NCBI GenBank assembly: GCA_904420015.1
Contig: CAJFTS010000019.1
Span: 1 to 64,000 of the forward strand
DNA: 64,000 nucleotides
Direction of reading: 5' to 3'
From: an uncultured Clostridia bacterium
GTDB taxonomy: Bacteria > Bacillota > Clostridia > Oscillospirales > Acutalibacteraceae
Part shown: positions 8,203 to 15,695 of the stretch, piece after piece
Layout: each line of letters begins with the position of its first letter
Numbering within the stretch: the stretch's first letter is position 1
Program-made: the position numbers and the translations under genes
Notes under the pieces: model-generated
What the model saw: only the letters and a program-made list of their open reading frames with translations
Databases searched by the model: none
What the model was told of the DNA's origin: nothing

Positions 8203-8347
8203 AGGAAACCGGGGAGCGTATCGCTGAGATTGGAGCAATCCTAAACCCGTTAAACCTGATGCGGATAATGCCGTCGTAGGGAGTTGCGAAAGCCATACCA
8301 AAGCGTATGCGGCCGTTTCCGGTGCAGGGGACGGCCGCTTTTGTTTT
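8203..8347 (+). promoter_or_regulatory. TPP riboswitch (THI element) with intrinsic terminator
   Basis: The aptamer (about 8203-8290) has the conserved CTGAGATTGGAG block, ACCCGTTAAACCTGAT and GCGGATAATGCCGTCGTAGGGA, which are the P2-J and P4/P5 cores of the TPP riboswitch. It is followed by a terminator: GCGGCCGT (8309-8316) pairs with ACGGCCGC (8331-8338) before TTTTGTTTT. Thiamin diphosphate binding should favour the terminator and switch off thiC. Confidence 0.95.
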
Positions 8348-8375
8348 CCGGCAAAAATGCGACAGGAGGAAAACC

Positions 8376-9677
8376 ATGAATTATACCACCCAGATGGATG
8401 CAGCCCGCAAGGGCGTCGCCACCAAGGAAATGCAGAAGGTGGCCGAGAAGGAGCACATGCCCGTTGAGAAGCTGATGGAGCTGGTGGCCTGCGGAAAGGT
8501 GGCCATCCCGGCCAACAAGAACCATACCTGCCTGGATCCCAACGGGATCGGCCATGCCTTGCGAACCAAGATCAACGTCAACCTCGGCACCTCCAAGGAC
8601 TGCCTGAACATGGACGCGGAGGTGGAAAAGGTCAAAGCCGCCGAAGCGATGGGCGCGGAAGCCATTATGGACCTAAGCTCCTTCGGCGATACCCGTACCT
8701 TCCGCCGCAAGCTCACCGCCGAGTGCAAGGCCACCCTGGGCACCGTTCCTATCTATGACGCCATCGTCTATTACAATAAGCCCCTCAACGAGATCACCTC
8801 TCAGGAATGGCTGGACGTGGCCCGCATGCACGCCGAGGACGGGGTGGATTTCATGACCATCCACTGCGGCATCAACAAGAGCACCGCCGAGCGGTTTAAG
8901 AAAGCGGGCCGCCTGACCAACATCGTCTCCCGGGGCGGGTCGCTCATCTTTTCCTGGATGGCTATGACCGGCAATGAAAATCCCTTTTATGAGCATTTCG
9001 ATCAGCTTTTGGATATCTGCCGGGAGCATGACGTGACCCTCAGCCTGGGCGACGCCTGCCGGCCCGGCTGTATCGAGGATGCCAGCGACGTCCCCCAGCT
9101 TGAGGAACTGATGGTTCTTGGGGAACTGACCCAGCGGGCCTGGGAGAAGGACGTGCAAGTTATCATCGAAGGCCCCGGCCATATGCCCTTGGATCAGATC
9201 GAGGCCAACGTCCGCATCCAACAGAGCGTCTGCAAAGGGGCGCCCTTCTATGTGCTCGGCCCCTTGGTCACCGACGTGGCCCCCGGCTACGACCACATTA
9301 CCTCCGCCATCGGCGGCGCCATCGCCGCTACCTACGGCGTCTCCTTCCTGTGCTACGTCACCCCTGCCGAGCATCTCCGCCTGCCCATCCTGGAGGATAT
9401 GAAGGAGGGGATCATTGCCGCGAAGATCGCCGCCCACGCGGCGGACATCGCTAAGGGGATCCCCGGCGCGAAGGATTGGGATAAGGCCATGAGCACGGCC
9501 CGCAAAAATCTCGATTGGGAGAAAATGTTCGAGCTGGCCATCGATCCAGAAAAGGCCCGCCGCTACCGGGAGGAATCCACCCCTGCCCATTCGGATACCT
9601 GCACCATGTGCGGCAAAATGTGCGCGGTGCGCAACATGAATAAGATTTTAAACGGCGAGTTTGTCGACGTGATCTAA
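8376..9677 (+). CDS. thiC: Phosphomethylpyrimidine synthase ThiC
   Basis: ThiC is a non-canonical radical SAM enzyme that rearranges 5-aminoimidazole ribotide to hydroxymethylpyrimidine phosphate, the pyrimidine half of thiamin. The 433-residue length fits the short bacterial form. The [4Fe-4S] cysteines are at the C-terminus in CTMCGKMC, and the body has the family blocks [16 protein letters not shown] and [15 protein letters not shown]. The start is ATG 8376 with AGGAGGAAAACC; a longer upstream frame only covers the riboswitch terminator. It is a single-gene unit under the TPP riboswitch. YjbQ at 36713 is the other gene in the window that might touch thiamin metabolism. Confidence 0.97.
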   Translation: MNYTTQMDAARKGVATKEMQKVAEKEHMPVEKLMELVACGKVAIPANKNHTCLDPNGIGHALRTKINVNLGTSKDCLNMDAEVEKVKAAEAMGAEAIMDLSSFGDTRTFRRKLTAECKATLGTVPIYDAIVYYNKPLNEITSQEWLDVARMHAEDGVDFMTIHCGINKSTAERFKKAGRLTNIVSRGGSLIFSWMAMTGNENPFYEHFDQLLDICREHDVTLSLGDACRPGCIEDASDVPQLEELMVLGELTQRAWEKDVQVIIEGPGHMPLDQIEANVRIQQSVCKGAPFYVLGPLVTDVAPGYDHITSAIGGAIAATYGVSFLCYVTPAEHLRLPILEDMKEGIIAAKIAAHAADIAKGIPGAKDWDKAMSTARKNLDWEKMFELAIDPEKARRYREESTPAHSDTCTMCGKMCAVRNMNKILNGEFVDVI

Positions 9678-9683
9678 AAGTCA

Positions 9684-9719
9684 GAAGGCGGCGGGGAAGG
9701 TTCCTTCCCGCCGCCTTCC
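9684..9719 (+). terminator. thiC terminator
   Basis: A GC-rich hairpin (AAGGCGGCGGGGAAGG with its near-perfect complement) right after the thiC stop codon; the T-run is weak (CTTCCTT). Confidence 0.7.
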
Positions 9720-10847
9720 TTGCCGGATAGGGGTACGGGGCGGCTGGTGCCGTTTGCCTCTCCCTGTACCCCTCCTGCAAGGGGCGCCGCCGCGGGCGCA
9801 TTGGTTGGGGTATCCCCGGTTGGAAAGCAGTAATCTTCACCGTCTGTGCTCCATTTCCCCATCCGTCCGGCTTGCGGCGGCTTACAGGGAATGCCGGTAA
9901 GCTTCCGTCCGTGGAATTCTTCCCAAGCCCAAAGGGCCGGGTTGTGAAAACTCCTCACAACCCGGCCCTTTTTCCACATCTTTTCCCTTCTTCATCCCGG
10001 AAGGAACCCCTTCCAAAACACGATTGTTCCCATCCGCCGGGCGTAAACAGTCGGCTGCAATCATACTGTGGAGGGTGAAAGGGGGATGGGCCGCCCGTTT
10101 TCAGGCGGCGGGGCATGTGATGGAGATGGAGCAGCGGCCACGGCGTTTAAAAACGCCTGTGGTTACAGACCTACGCAAATCCGGCCGCTTTTCTCCTCTT
10201 TTCCATTTCCGACCGCCGCAACCATTCCCATGCGAAAAAGCAGAACGGATTCCGGATGGAAGCTTTGCCCTGCGGACAAAAACCGAAGGGACAAGCGTAG
10301 ATGCAGGGCCGCAAGCATGCTTTCCGCCGCCCGCCGCTTATCCGGCTTTTTTCGAAACCGTTCGGCTGCTCCCGCCGTTTGCCCCTTCCTTTGCGGGCCG
10401 GATTAAGGGCCGGTCTGCTTAGGAACCCAGAATTCTATGAGGACCGCCTCCCCATCAAGCGGCCGATCTCCTCCGACGAAAATTCCACAGCGGCAGGTGC
10501 AGGCGCAACCGGGTTGAGAGGGATGTCCCTATCCTGTCAAGCCCGCCGCCGGCTATTTTGGAACATAGCTGCGAAGGAGGAATCTGCGGCCGGAATTTGA
10601 TCTAGCAAATAGTCTATACAAGTTGAATAACATTCATAAAACATACGATTTCTGCAAGAAATTAGCGAAAAAAGTGCAATTTCATAAAAAATTATTCGGC
10701 AACGGCTTTACAAATGAGAAAAATGTGAATATACTTCACACATAGATGTTGTTACTAATCCGGCTCCGGTGTCATTTCCCAGGAAATGCGGGCCCCGCCG
10801 CCCTCTTTCCCTCCCGCCAAAGGGATGTCTTTTTCCATAACAAGCCC
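9720..10847. other. 1.1 kb gene-free region between thiC and the SNF symporter
   Basis: No reading frame here has a plausible start with ribosome site and protein-like composition. It holds a strong hairpin at 9934-9973 and several shorter inverted repeats (for example GGCGTTTAAAAACGCC near 10142). The last ~150 bp (10600-10745) are distinctly AT-rich. I see no tRNA, IS end or recognisable gene remnant. Confidence 0.4.
9934..9973 (+). terminator. Intrinsic terminator
   Basis: GGGCCGGGTTGTGA pairs with TCACAACCCGGCCC around a short loop and is followed by TTTTT. It is 250 nt beyond thiC with no gene between. Confidence 0.75.
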
Positions 10848-12350
10848 TTATTCCCCCTTTTTCGCTTCGGCGGGAGGGCGTCCCTTCGCTTGCTGCAGAC
10901 CGATGCTGGCTACCACTGCCAGCACAACCACGAACCAGCCTCCAAGAAGGAGATATTGCCACGCAAAGCCCATATACGGATTGAGCAGGTTGGAAACGAC
11001 GAAGGAAACCCCAATGAGAATGAAGAGCACCGGGCAGAAATAGCGGATCATAAAATCCCACCATCTCCCGATCTGCGGCTTTGCCGATTCATTGAGATGC
11101 TCGCGTATCGAGGCCGCCGAGAACATCCAGCCCACCGCGATGCATTCGGCGATGCCGATGACCAGCAAAAGAAAATGGTTGATGTGGTGGTCGATGATGT
11201 CCAGCCAGTAAAGGCCGGCTCCGCTGGTAAAGAAGAGGGAAATTAACCCTCCCGCTGCACATACCCCGATCAGGGTGCGCTTTGGATGGAAACCGAACTT
11301 GTCGGTCAGGGAATGGGTTACCGTTTCCACCATACTGAAGGCGGAATCGATGCCAAGGGTTAGGAGCATGAGGAAAAAGCAAAGGGAAAAGAGGATGGTT
11401 ACCAATTGTCCGCCTGGAAAGGCGGCGATGGCCTGCGGATAGGTGACAAAAACCAGCATGATCCCTTGGTATTGCATCTCTCCGATGGGGGTGCCCGTCA
11501 GGGTGGAGAGATAGCCGAGGGTGGTAAAAATCACAAAGCCGGAGAAAAAGCTGATAACCGCGTCCCCGCCGCCGATGATGAGCGCGTCCGCAACCAGATT
11601 GCTCCGCTTACTGAGGAAGCTTCCATATACAATCATCACCGACATAAGAATGCTCATACTGACAAAGACCTGTCCATAGGCCGCCGCCCAGAGATTGACG
11701 TCCCACAGCCGGTTCCAGTCGGGGATAATATAATACAGGATACCGTCTGCGGCGCCCGGCAGAGTCAGGCCGTGGATGAGCAAGGCGGCCAGCAGGGCGA
11801 TGGGGGTGATGACGGTGATCTTGGCAATCAGCCCCACCGTTTTGATTCCTTTTCTCAGGCAGAACCACACAATCACCCAAAGCACCGCCACCAGCAGGCA
11901 GAGAAGGGGATTCAAGGAGCCGAGCTCGGAAGGGGACGCGGTCTGCCGGAGTACCTCCCTGGTAAAATAATCGGGGTCGCCCAGCCATTTGAGGGAGAAG
12001 GAGTGGACGAAGAAATCGGACGCCCATCCTAAGATCACCATGTAATAGGTTACGACAAGGAAGCTTGCCAGGACGCCCAGCCAGCCGATCCACTCAAACC
12101 GCTTGTTCATCCTTCCCATTGCCGAAGGGGCTGCCGCCTGGAATTTGCGTCCGATGGCCAGCTCCAGCGTCAGCAGCGGAATCCCCGCCGTGAGGATGGC
12201 GACCAGATAAGCCAAAAGGAAGGTGCCGCCGCCGTTTTGGAAGGCCTGGCCGGGGAACCGCCACAGGTTTCCCAGCCCCACCGCCGAACCGATGGCGGCA
12301 AAAATAAAGGAGCTGCGGGAGCTCCAATGCTCTCGATGGTTATTTTTCAT
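10848..12350 (-). CDS. Neurotransmitter:sodium symporter (SNF) family transporter
   Basis: This 500-residue integral membrane protein of the LeuT fold has about twelve hydrophobic segments. The family signature in TM1, FIFAAIGSAVGLGNLWRFP (from residue ~13), contains the sodium-binding unwound region, and the NGGGTFLLAYL block follows in TM2. Bacterial members take up amino acids with sodium; the substrate is not evident here. The start is ATG 12350 with GGAGAAATACCC; an upstream extension of 47 codons has no family features. It is monocistronic. Its neighbour upstream is a divergent XRE-type regulator, which could control it but need not. Confidence 0.92.
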   Translation of the reverse strand: MKNNHREHWSSRSSFIFAAIGSAVGLGNLWRFPGQAFQNGGGTFLLAYLVAILTAGIPLLTLELAIGRKFQAAAPSAMGRMNKRFEWIGWLGVLASFLVVTYYMVILGWASDFFVHSFSLKWLGDPDYFTREVLRQTASPSELGSLNPLLCLLVAVLWVIVWFCLRKGIKTVGLIAKITVITPIALLAALLIHGLTLPGAADGILYYIIPDWNRLWDVNLWAAAYGQVFVSMSILMSVMIVYGSFLSKRSNLVADALIIGGGDAVISFFSGFVIFTTLGYLSTLTGTPIGEMQYQGIMLVFVTYPQAIAAFPGGQLVTILFSLCFFLMLLTLGIDSAFSMVETVTHSLTDKFGFHPKRTLIGVCAAGGLISLFFTSGAGLYWLDIIDHHINHFLLLVIGIAECIAVGWMFSAASIREHLNESAKPQIGRWWDFMIRYFCPVLFILIGVSFVVSNLLNPYMGFAWQYLLLGGWFVVVLAVVASIGLQQAKGRPPAEAKKGE

Positions 12351-12574
12351 GGGTATTTCTCCGCCCTTTGTCCGAATGGTTTTCTTTGATAAGAATTCCC
12401 CGGAGGGAAAGCTTTTATCCGAGACCAATCCGTACATCAGCTGAGAGGGGGAGAAAAGCCATCTGAGGCCGTTCCTGTTTTGACAATACAAAAGCCGCTT
12501 TTTCCGCCGCGTTCCCGCCCGACCAGGTATGCGTTGTCCGCCCTTTGCTTTTGTTCAGAAAGAGGTGCAGTCGT

Positions 12575-12802
12575 ATGATTAGCTACCAACCGTTTTTCGA
12601 GACTTTGAAAAACAAGAATCTGACGGAATACTATCTTATTTTCAAGCAGGGCTTTTCTTCCAATACTCTGTTTCGGATGAAACACGGTGGGACGATCACC
12701 ACCAAAACCTTGGATACCTTGTGTTTTATTTTGGATTGCGACGTCAGCGACATTATCACGTATGTACGCGAGCCTGGACCAAGGATATGCAATACCAAGT
12801 GA
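12575..12802 (+). CDS. Small XRE-family (YozG-like) transcriptional regulator
   Basis: The 75-residue protein is essentially one Cro/CI-type helix-turn-helix: FETLKNKNLTEYYLIFKQGFSSNTLFRMKHGG is helices 1-3 and TTKTLDTLCFILDCDVSDIITYV the two closing helices. This last motif is typical of the HTH_26/YozG group. The start is ATG 12575 with AGAGGTGCAGTCGT. It has no other domain. It is divergent from the SNF symporter gene and convergent with the ybjQ-like gene, so its target may be its own promoter or the symporter. Confidence 0.8.
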   Translation: MISYQPFFETLKNKNLTEYYLIFKQGFSSNTLFRMKHGGTITTKTLDTLCFILDCDVSDIITYVREPGPRICNTK

Positions 12803-12828
12803 ATACAAGGGAACGACGGCGCGAAAAA

Positions 12829-12862
12829 GCCCGGCCGCAGGAATGCGTTCCTGCGGCCGGGC
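12829..12862. terminator. Bidirectional terminator between the XRE and YbjQ genes
   Basis: A perfect 15-bp stem (GCCCGGCCGCAGGAA) with a TGCG loop, between two convergent genes. Confidence 0.8.
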
Positions 12863-12876
12863 TCATTTCTTAGGTA

Positions 12877-13188
12877 CTATTTGATTTTAACCGCCGTGCC
12901 GTAAGCCATAACCTCCGCCGCTCCCTGCATGATCGCAGCGGAAGCGTAGCGGATGTTAATCACCGCGTCGGCGCCCAGCGATTGGGCTTCCTCCGCCATG
13001 CGCTGGGTGGCAATGGCTCTGGCCTCGTTCATCATTTCGGTATAGGCCTTGATTTCTCCACCCACGATGGTTTTAAACCCGCTGAGCACATCCCGGCCAA
13101 TGTTTTTCGACTGCACGACGCTCCCCTTGGCCATGCCGAGCACCTCGAATTCCTTGCCCGGGATATAATCAATATTTAGTAAGATCAT
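12877..13188 (-). CDS. YbjQ/UPF0145 family protein
   Basis: The 103-residue protein carries the whole UPF0145 pattern: an N-terminal beta strand ending in PGKEFEVLGMAKGSVVQSKNIGRD, the conserved GGEIKAYTEMMNEAR segment, and LGADAVINIRY followed by MAYGTAVKI. Family members form pentameric barrels; their role is not known, although they have been called heavy-metal-binding. The start at ATG 13188 lies within the end of the 75-residue membrane protein gene (20-nt overlap), so the two are translated together. Confidence 0.92.
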   Translation of the reverse strand: MILLNIDYIPGKEFEVLGMAKGSVVQSKNIGRDVLSGFKTIVGGEIKAYTEMMNEARAIATQRMAEEAQSLGADAVINIRYASAAIMQGAAEVMAYGTAVKIK

Positions 13189-13396
13189 CCTCCTGCCCCC
13201 TTTTTAGTTCTAGAATACGTTCGATTCCTACCGCCGTAAGCGCCGCACCTGCGCCCGCCGGCAGCCATACGCCTGCTACCCGCAGCCAGAAGGGCATCTG
13301 CGGATCGGGTGAAAAAAGAAACCACCTGCCCACCGCCGCCAGGCCCGCGAGAAACAGCACCACGATGACGATCGGCGCAATTCCTTTTTTCCACAT
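13169..13396 (-). CDS. Small membrane protein of unknown function
   Basis: The 75-residue protein has two strong hydrophobic helices (APIVIVVLFLAGLAAVG and VAGVWLPAGAGAALTAVGIE), joined by FSPDPQMPFWLR and ending in a charged tail (ILELKRGQEDDLTKY). The ATG at 13396 follows GAGCGGGGTGTGGAC. I do not recognise the family. It overlaps the YbjQ gene and may modulate or anchor it. Confidence 0.75.
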   Translation of the reverse strand: MWKKGIAPIVIVVLFLAGLAAVGRWFLFSPDPQMPFWLRVAGVWLPAGAGAALTAVGIERILELKRGQEDDLTKY

Positions 13397-13509
13397 GTCC
13401 ACACCCCGCTCCCTTCTATCCGTATGCAGCCAGCATAGCATTTGATGCCTGTAAAAGCAATGCCTGCCGCAAATCTTTTTTCCTACCCTTCCTGATGATA
13501 CGTTTGTCC

Positions 13510-14328
13510 TTATTCGGCGGGGGTACTGCTGGCGTCCTCACCCGGCAGGGTAAAGAGGAAATCGCCTGAGCCGTAATAGGTAGGCATTTTCCCGTCCCAT
13601 TTCTGAATATACTCGAGATAGATCAGGTCCCGTGTGACCTCCTGGCTCTTTAAACGCAGGGCCTCCGCTTCCGCTTGGGCCTGGGTAATCTGCTGCTGGG
13701 CCTCGGTTTTGATCCGCTCCAAATCGTATTGGGCCTTCAGCGCATTCTGCTCCGCGATCTGCTTTTCCTCGATGGCCTTGTCGAATTGCTCCGAAAAGCC
13801 GAAATCGAGGATGTTGAAGCTGTCCACCAGAATGTACTTGTCCTGAAGCTTTGCGGCCAGTTCATCCTTCATCTGGGTGGAAACCGCCGTCCGTTTGGTA
13901 ATCAGCTCCTCCGCCGTATACTGGGAGGTGACCGCCTTGACGCATTCGGCGATGGCGGGGCTGATGATGGTGCTTTCATAAGCGGCTCCTACGTTTTTTA
14001 TCAGCTGGTCGGCCGCTCCGGCGTCGATGCGGTAGTTGACCGCGATGGTGCTGGAAATTTCCTGCAAGTCCTTACTGGCCGAGCTGGCGTCGGTCTCAAT
14101 TTTCTGGACCCGCACGTCCACATTCTGCACGTTCTGTACAAAAGGAATCTTAAAGTTGACGCCCTCCTGCAAAGTCCCTGCCTGGATGGCGCCGAAGGTG
14201 GTCAGGATACCCCGGTGTCCCACCGGAACCACCGTAAAGCTGGACAAGACAATGAGTAAAACCAGCAGGGCGGACGCCGCAATCAGGATGATCTTGGCGA
14301 TTTTTTTCCCGGAAACTGTGGTGTTCAT
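13510..14328 (-). CDS. SPFH/Band 7 (prohibitin-like) membrane protein
   Basis: This 272-residue protein has one N-terminal transmembrane helix (IAKIILIAASALLVLLIVLSS, about residues 9-30) followed by an SPFH domain starting TVVPVGHRGILTTFGAI and containing the LQEGVNFKIPFVQNVQNVDVRVQK core, then a long charged coiled coil rich in Ala, Glu and Gln. It ends with an acidic, Ser/Pro tail. The layout is that of prohibitin-like proteins, which oligomerise and organise membrane domains or regulate membrane proteases. ATG 14328 has AAGGGG 9 nt upstream; the TTG before it is less likely. It is monocistronic, with its own consensus promoter and a palindrome just downstream of it. Confidence 0.9.
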   Translation of the reverse strand: MNTTVSGKKIAKIILIAASALLVLLIVLSSFTVVPVGHRGILTTFGAIQAGTLQEGVNFKIPFVQNVQNVDVRVQKIETDASSASKDLQEISSTIAVNYRIDAGAADQLIKNVGAAYESTIISPAIAECVKAVTSQYTAEELITKRTAVSTQMKDELAAKLQDKYILVDSFNILDFGFSEQFDKAIEEKQIAEQNALKAQYDLERIKTEAQQQITQAQAEAEALRLKSQEVTRDLIYLEYIQKWDGKMPTYYGSGDFLFTLPGEDASSTPAE

Positions 14329-14513
14329 CAAAATATACCCCTTTCCTTGTACCGTTGCACAACCGGTACGTGGTGAACGAACGGTCCGTTCCCGTGCAAA
14401 ATTTGGGGCGGCCGTATCGGTTCGTTCACAAAATTAGGCTTACTTTCTAATCCCGCCGCCGTCCATGCGCTGCCCCTCCCGCTCCGGATGCCGGACAGCC
14501 GCAGGAATGTTTA

Positions 14514-14536
14514 TGAGGGAAATTAAATTTACCTCA
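14514..14536. promoter_or_regulatory. Palindromic operator candidate downstream of the SPFH promoter
   Basis: A 23-bp near-perfect inverted repeat, TGAGG at one end and CCTCA at the other with an AAATT..AATTT centre, located about 10 bp downstream of the -10 box of the SPFH gene. A repressor bound here would block transcription. Confidence 0.5.
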
Positions 14537-14546
14537 TATGTTTAAT

Positions 14547-14574
14547 ATTATATACGCCGGTAGAGGAATGTCAA
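14547..14574 (-). promoter_or_regulatory. Promoter of the SPFH gene
   Basis: Minus strand: TTGACA (14574-14569), 16-nt spacer, TATAAT (14552-14547). Both hexamers are perfect. The leader is about 210 nt. Confidence 0.8.
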
Positions 14575-14673
14575 CCGTTTTCCGGTTCTTTTCGAATTTT
14601 TGTGACATTTTTCTGAATGCTCCTATGGAAAATCGGTAATATCACAATTTTTTCGTCTTTTTGAAAAATTTAA

Positions 14674-14702
14674 TTGTAAATATCTACTGACGATGGTATA
14701 AT
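14674..14702 (+). promoter_or_regulatory. Promoter of the class II aldolase gene
   Basis: TTGTAA (14674-14679), 17-nt spacer, perfect TATAAT (14697-14702). Confidence 0.7.
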
Positions 14703-14805
14703 CAAAGTACTTTCCGTTGTTTCAAGCTTCACAGAAATTGGAAGGTTGGACAGCTTCCTTTTTTGTGGGGAAACAAACTATTGTTTAGAAAGGCATGTGA
14801 ATGGT

Positions 14806-15531
14806 ATGCATTCCTTACAGGAAACCTACAAAGCGCAAATTGAAGAGCTGGTCCGCGCCAGCAATCGTCTTGCCCAGATCGGGTTTGTCACCAGCCAGGG
14901 CGGCAATCTTTCCTATCGGGTGGCCGAGGATGTGATCCTCATCACGCCCACAAAGGTGGCCAAGGGATCGATCCAGTTTGACGATATCTGCGCGGTCAAT
15001 CTCAAGGGAGAGGTCCTTTATGCCGCCGAGGGACGGCGGCCCACCGGCGAATGGCCCTTCCATACCCGTATTTTCGCCCATCGTCCCGACATTAAAGGGA
15101 TCGTACACGCCCATCCGCCTATTTTGACCGGCTTTGCCATTGCCGGCGGCGATTGGATGGCGAAGCCCTTCCTGCCGGAGCCTGCCATCGAGGTGGGCCC
15201 GATGATTATGGTGCCCTATGCCGAGCCCCTCAGCGAGGAGCTGGCGCAGATGTTCGATGCGGTCATCGAAAAATCCAACGGGTTCCTGATGGAAAACCAC
15301 GGCGCGCTGATGTGCAGCTGCGAGGGCGTTTTCCGGGCGCTGGAGTTTTTGGAGATGATGGAGGCCATGGGCAAGTCCATCCTCGTGGCGAAGATCCTCG
15401 GCAATCCGAAGGCCATTCCCATGAAGGATGTAATGAACCTCGAGCGGGTCATCAAAATCCGTGAGATGCCGATGCCGGGCTTAAAGGGCGTCGTCAACTC
15501 CCTGTCCGACTGCTTCGTTACCGAGGAATAA
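14806..15531 (+). CDS. Class II aldolase/adducin family protein (fuculose-phosphate-aldolase-like)
   Basis: This 241-residue enzyme belongs to the zinc-dependent class II aldolase/epimerase family. Zinc ligands are H101 and H103 in VHAHPP and H165 in MENHGAL, and the catalytic acid is E82 in GEWPFH. The phosphate-binding segment is TSQGGNLSYR near 29-38. Relatives include L-fuculose-1-phosphate aldolase, ribulose-5-phosphate 4-epimerase and methylthioribulose-1-phosphate dehydratase; the sequence alone does not decide. The start chosen is ATG 14806; a GTG at 14797 is an alternative, and both have AAAGG upstream. There are no sugar-kinase or isomerase genes nearby to hint at the substrate. Confidence 0.85.
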   Translation: MHSLQETYKAQIEELVRASNRLAQIGFVTSQGGNLSYRVAEDVILITPTKVAKGSIQFDDICAVNLKGEVLYAAEGRRPTGEWPFHTRIFAHRPDIKGIVHAHPPILTGFAIAGGDWMAKPFLPEPAIEVGPMIMVPYAEPLSEELAQMFDAVIEKSNGFLMENHGALMCSCEGVFRALEFLEMMEAMGKSILVAKILGNPKAIPMKDVMNLERVIKIREMPMPGLKGVVNSLSDCFVTEE

Positions 15532-15586
15532 GCGGTTGGGATACAGGCTACAAATGCCAGGCGCATTTTCGCACTTGACCATTTGT

Positions 15587-15627
15587 CCGTCCCCGGCCGC
15601 CGGGCTCAAACCGGCCGCCGGGGACGG
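15587..15627. other. Strong hairpin between the aldolase gene and hppA
   Basis: A perfect 17-bp GC-rich stem (CCGTCCCCGGCCGCCGG and complement) with a GCTCAAA-type loop, but without a T-run. It may be a terminator for the aldolase gene or a structured part of the hppA leader. Confidence 0.6.
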
Positions 15628-15695
15628 ATATGGAACATACCCTCTGGATCCAATCATTCAGAGGAATTCTTTCTGTTAAAGGGGTTGCAGTTGTT

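Noticed and set aside
9720-10740. Several open frames of 60-130 codons between thiC and the SNF gene
   Set aside because: They lack ribosome sites, overlap on both strands, and have Arg/Pro/Ser-rich compositions typical of non-coding GC-rich DNA.
12361-12480. A riboswitch in the SNF leader (a GCTGAGAGGGG string suggested a TPP or glycine type)
   Set aside because: It is on the wrong strand for the symporter, and the other conserved blocks of these aptamers are absent.
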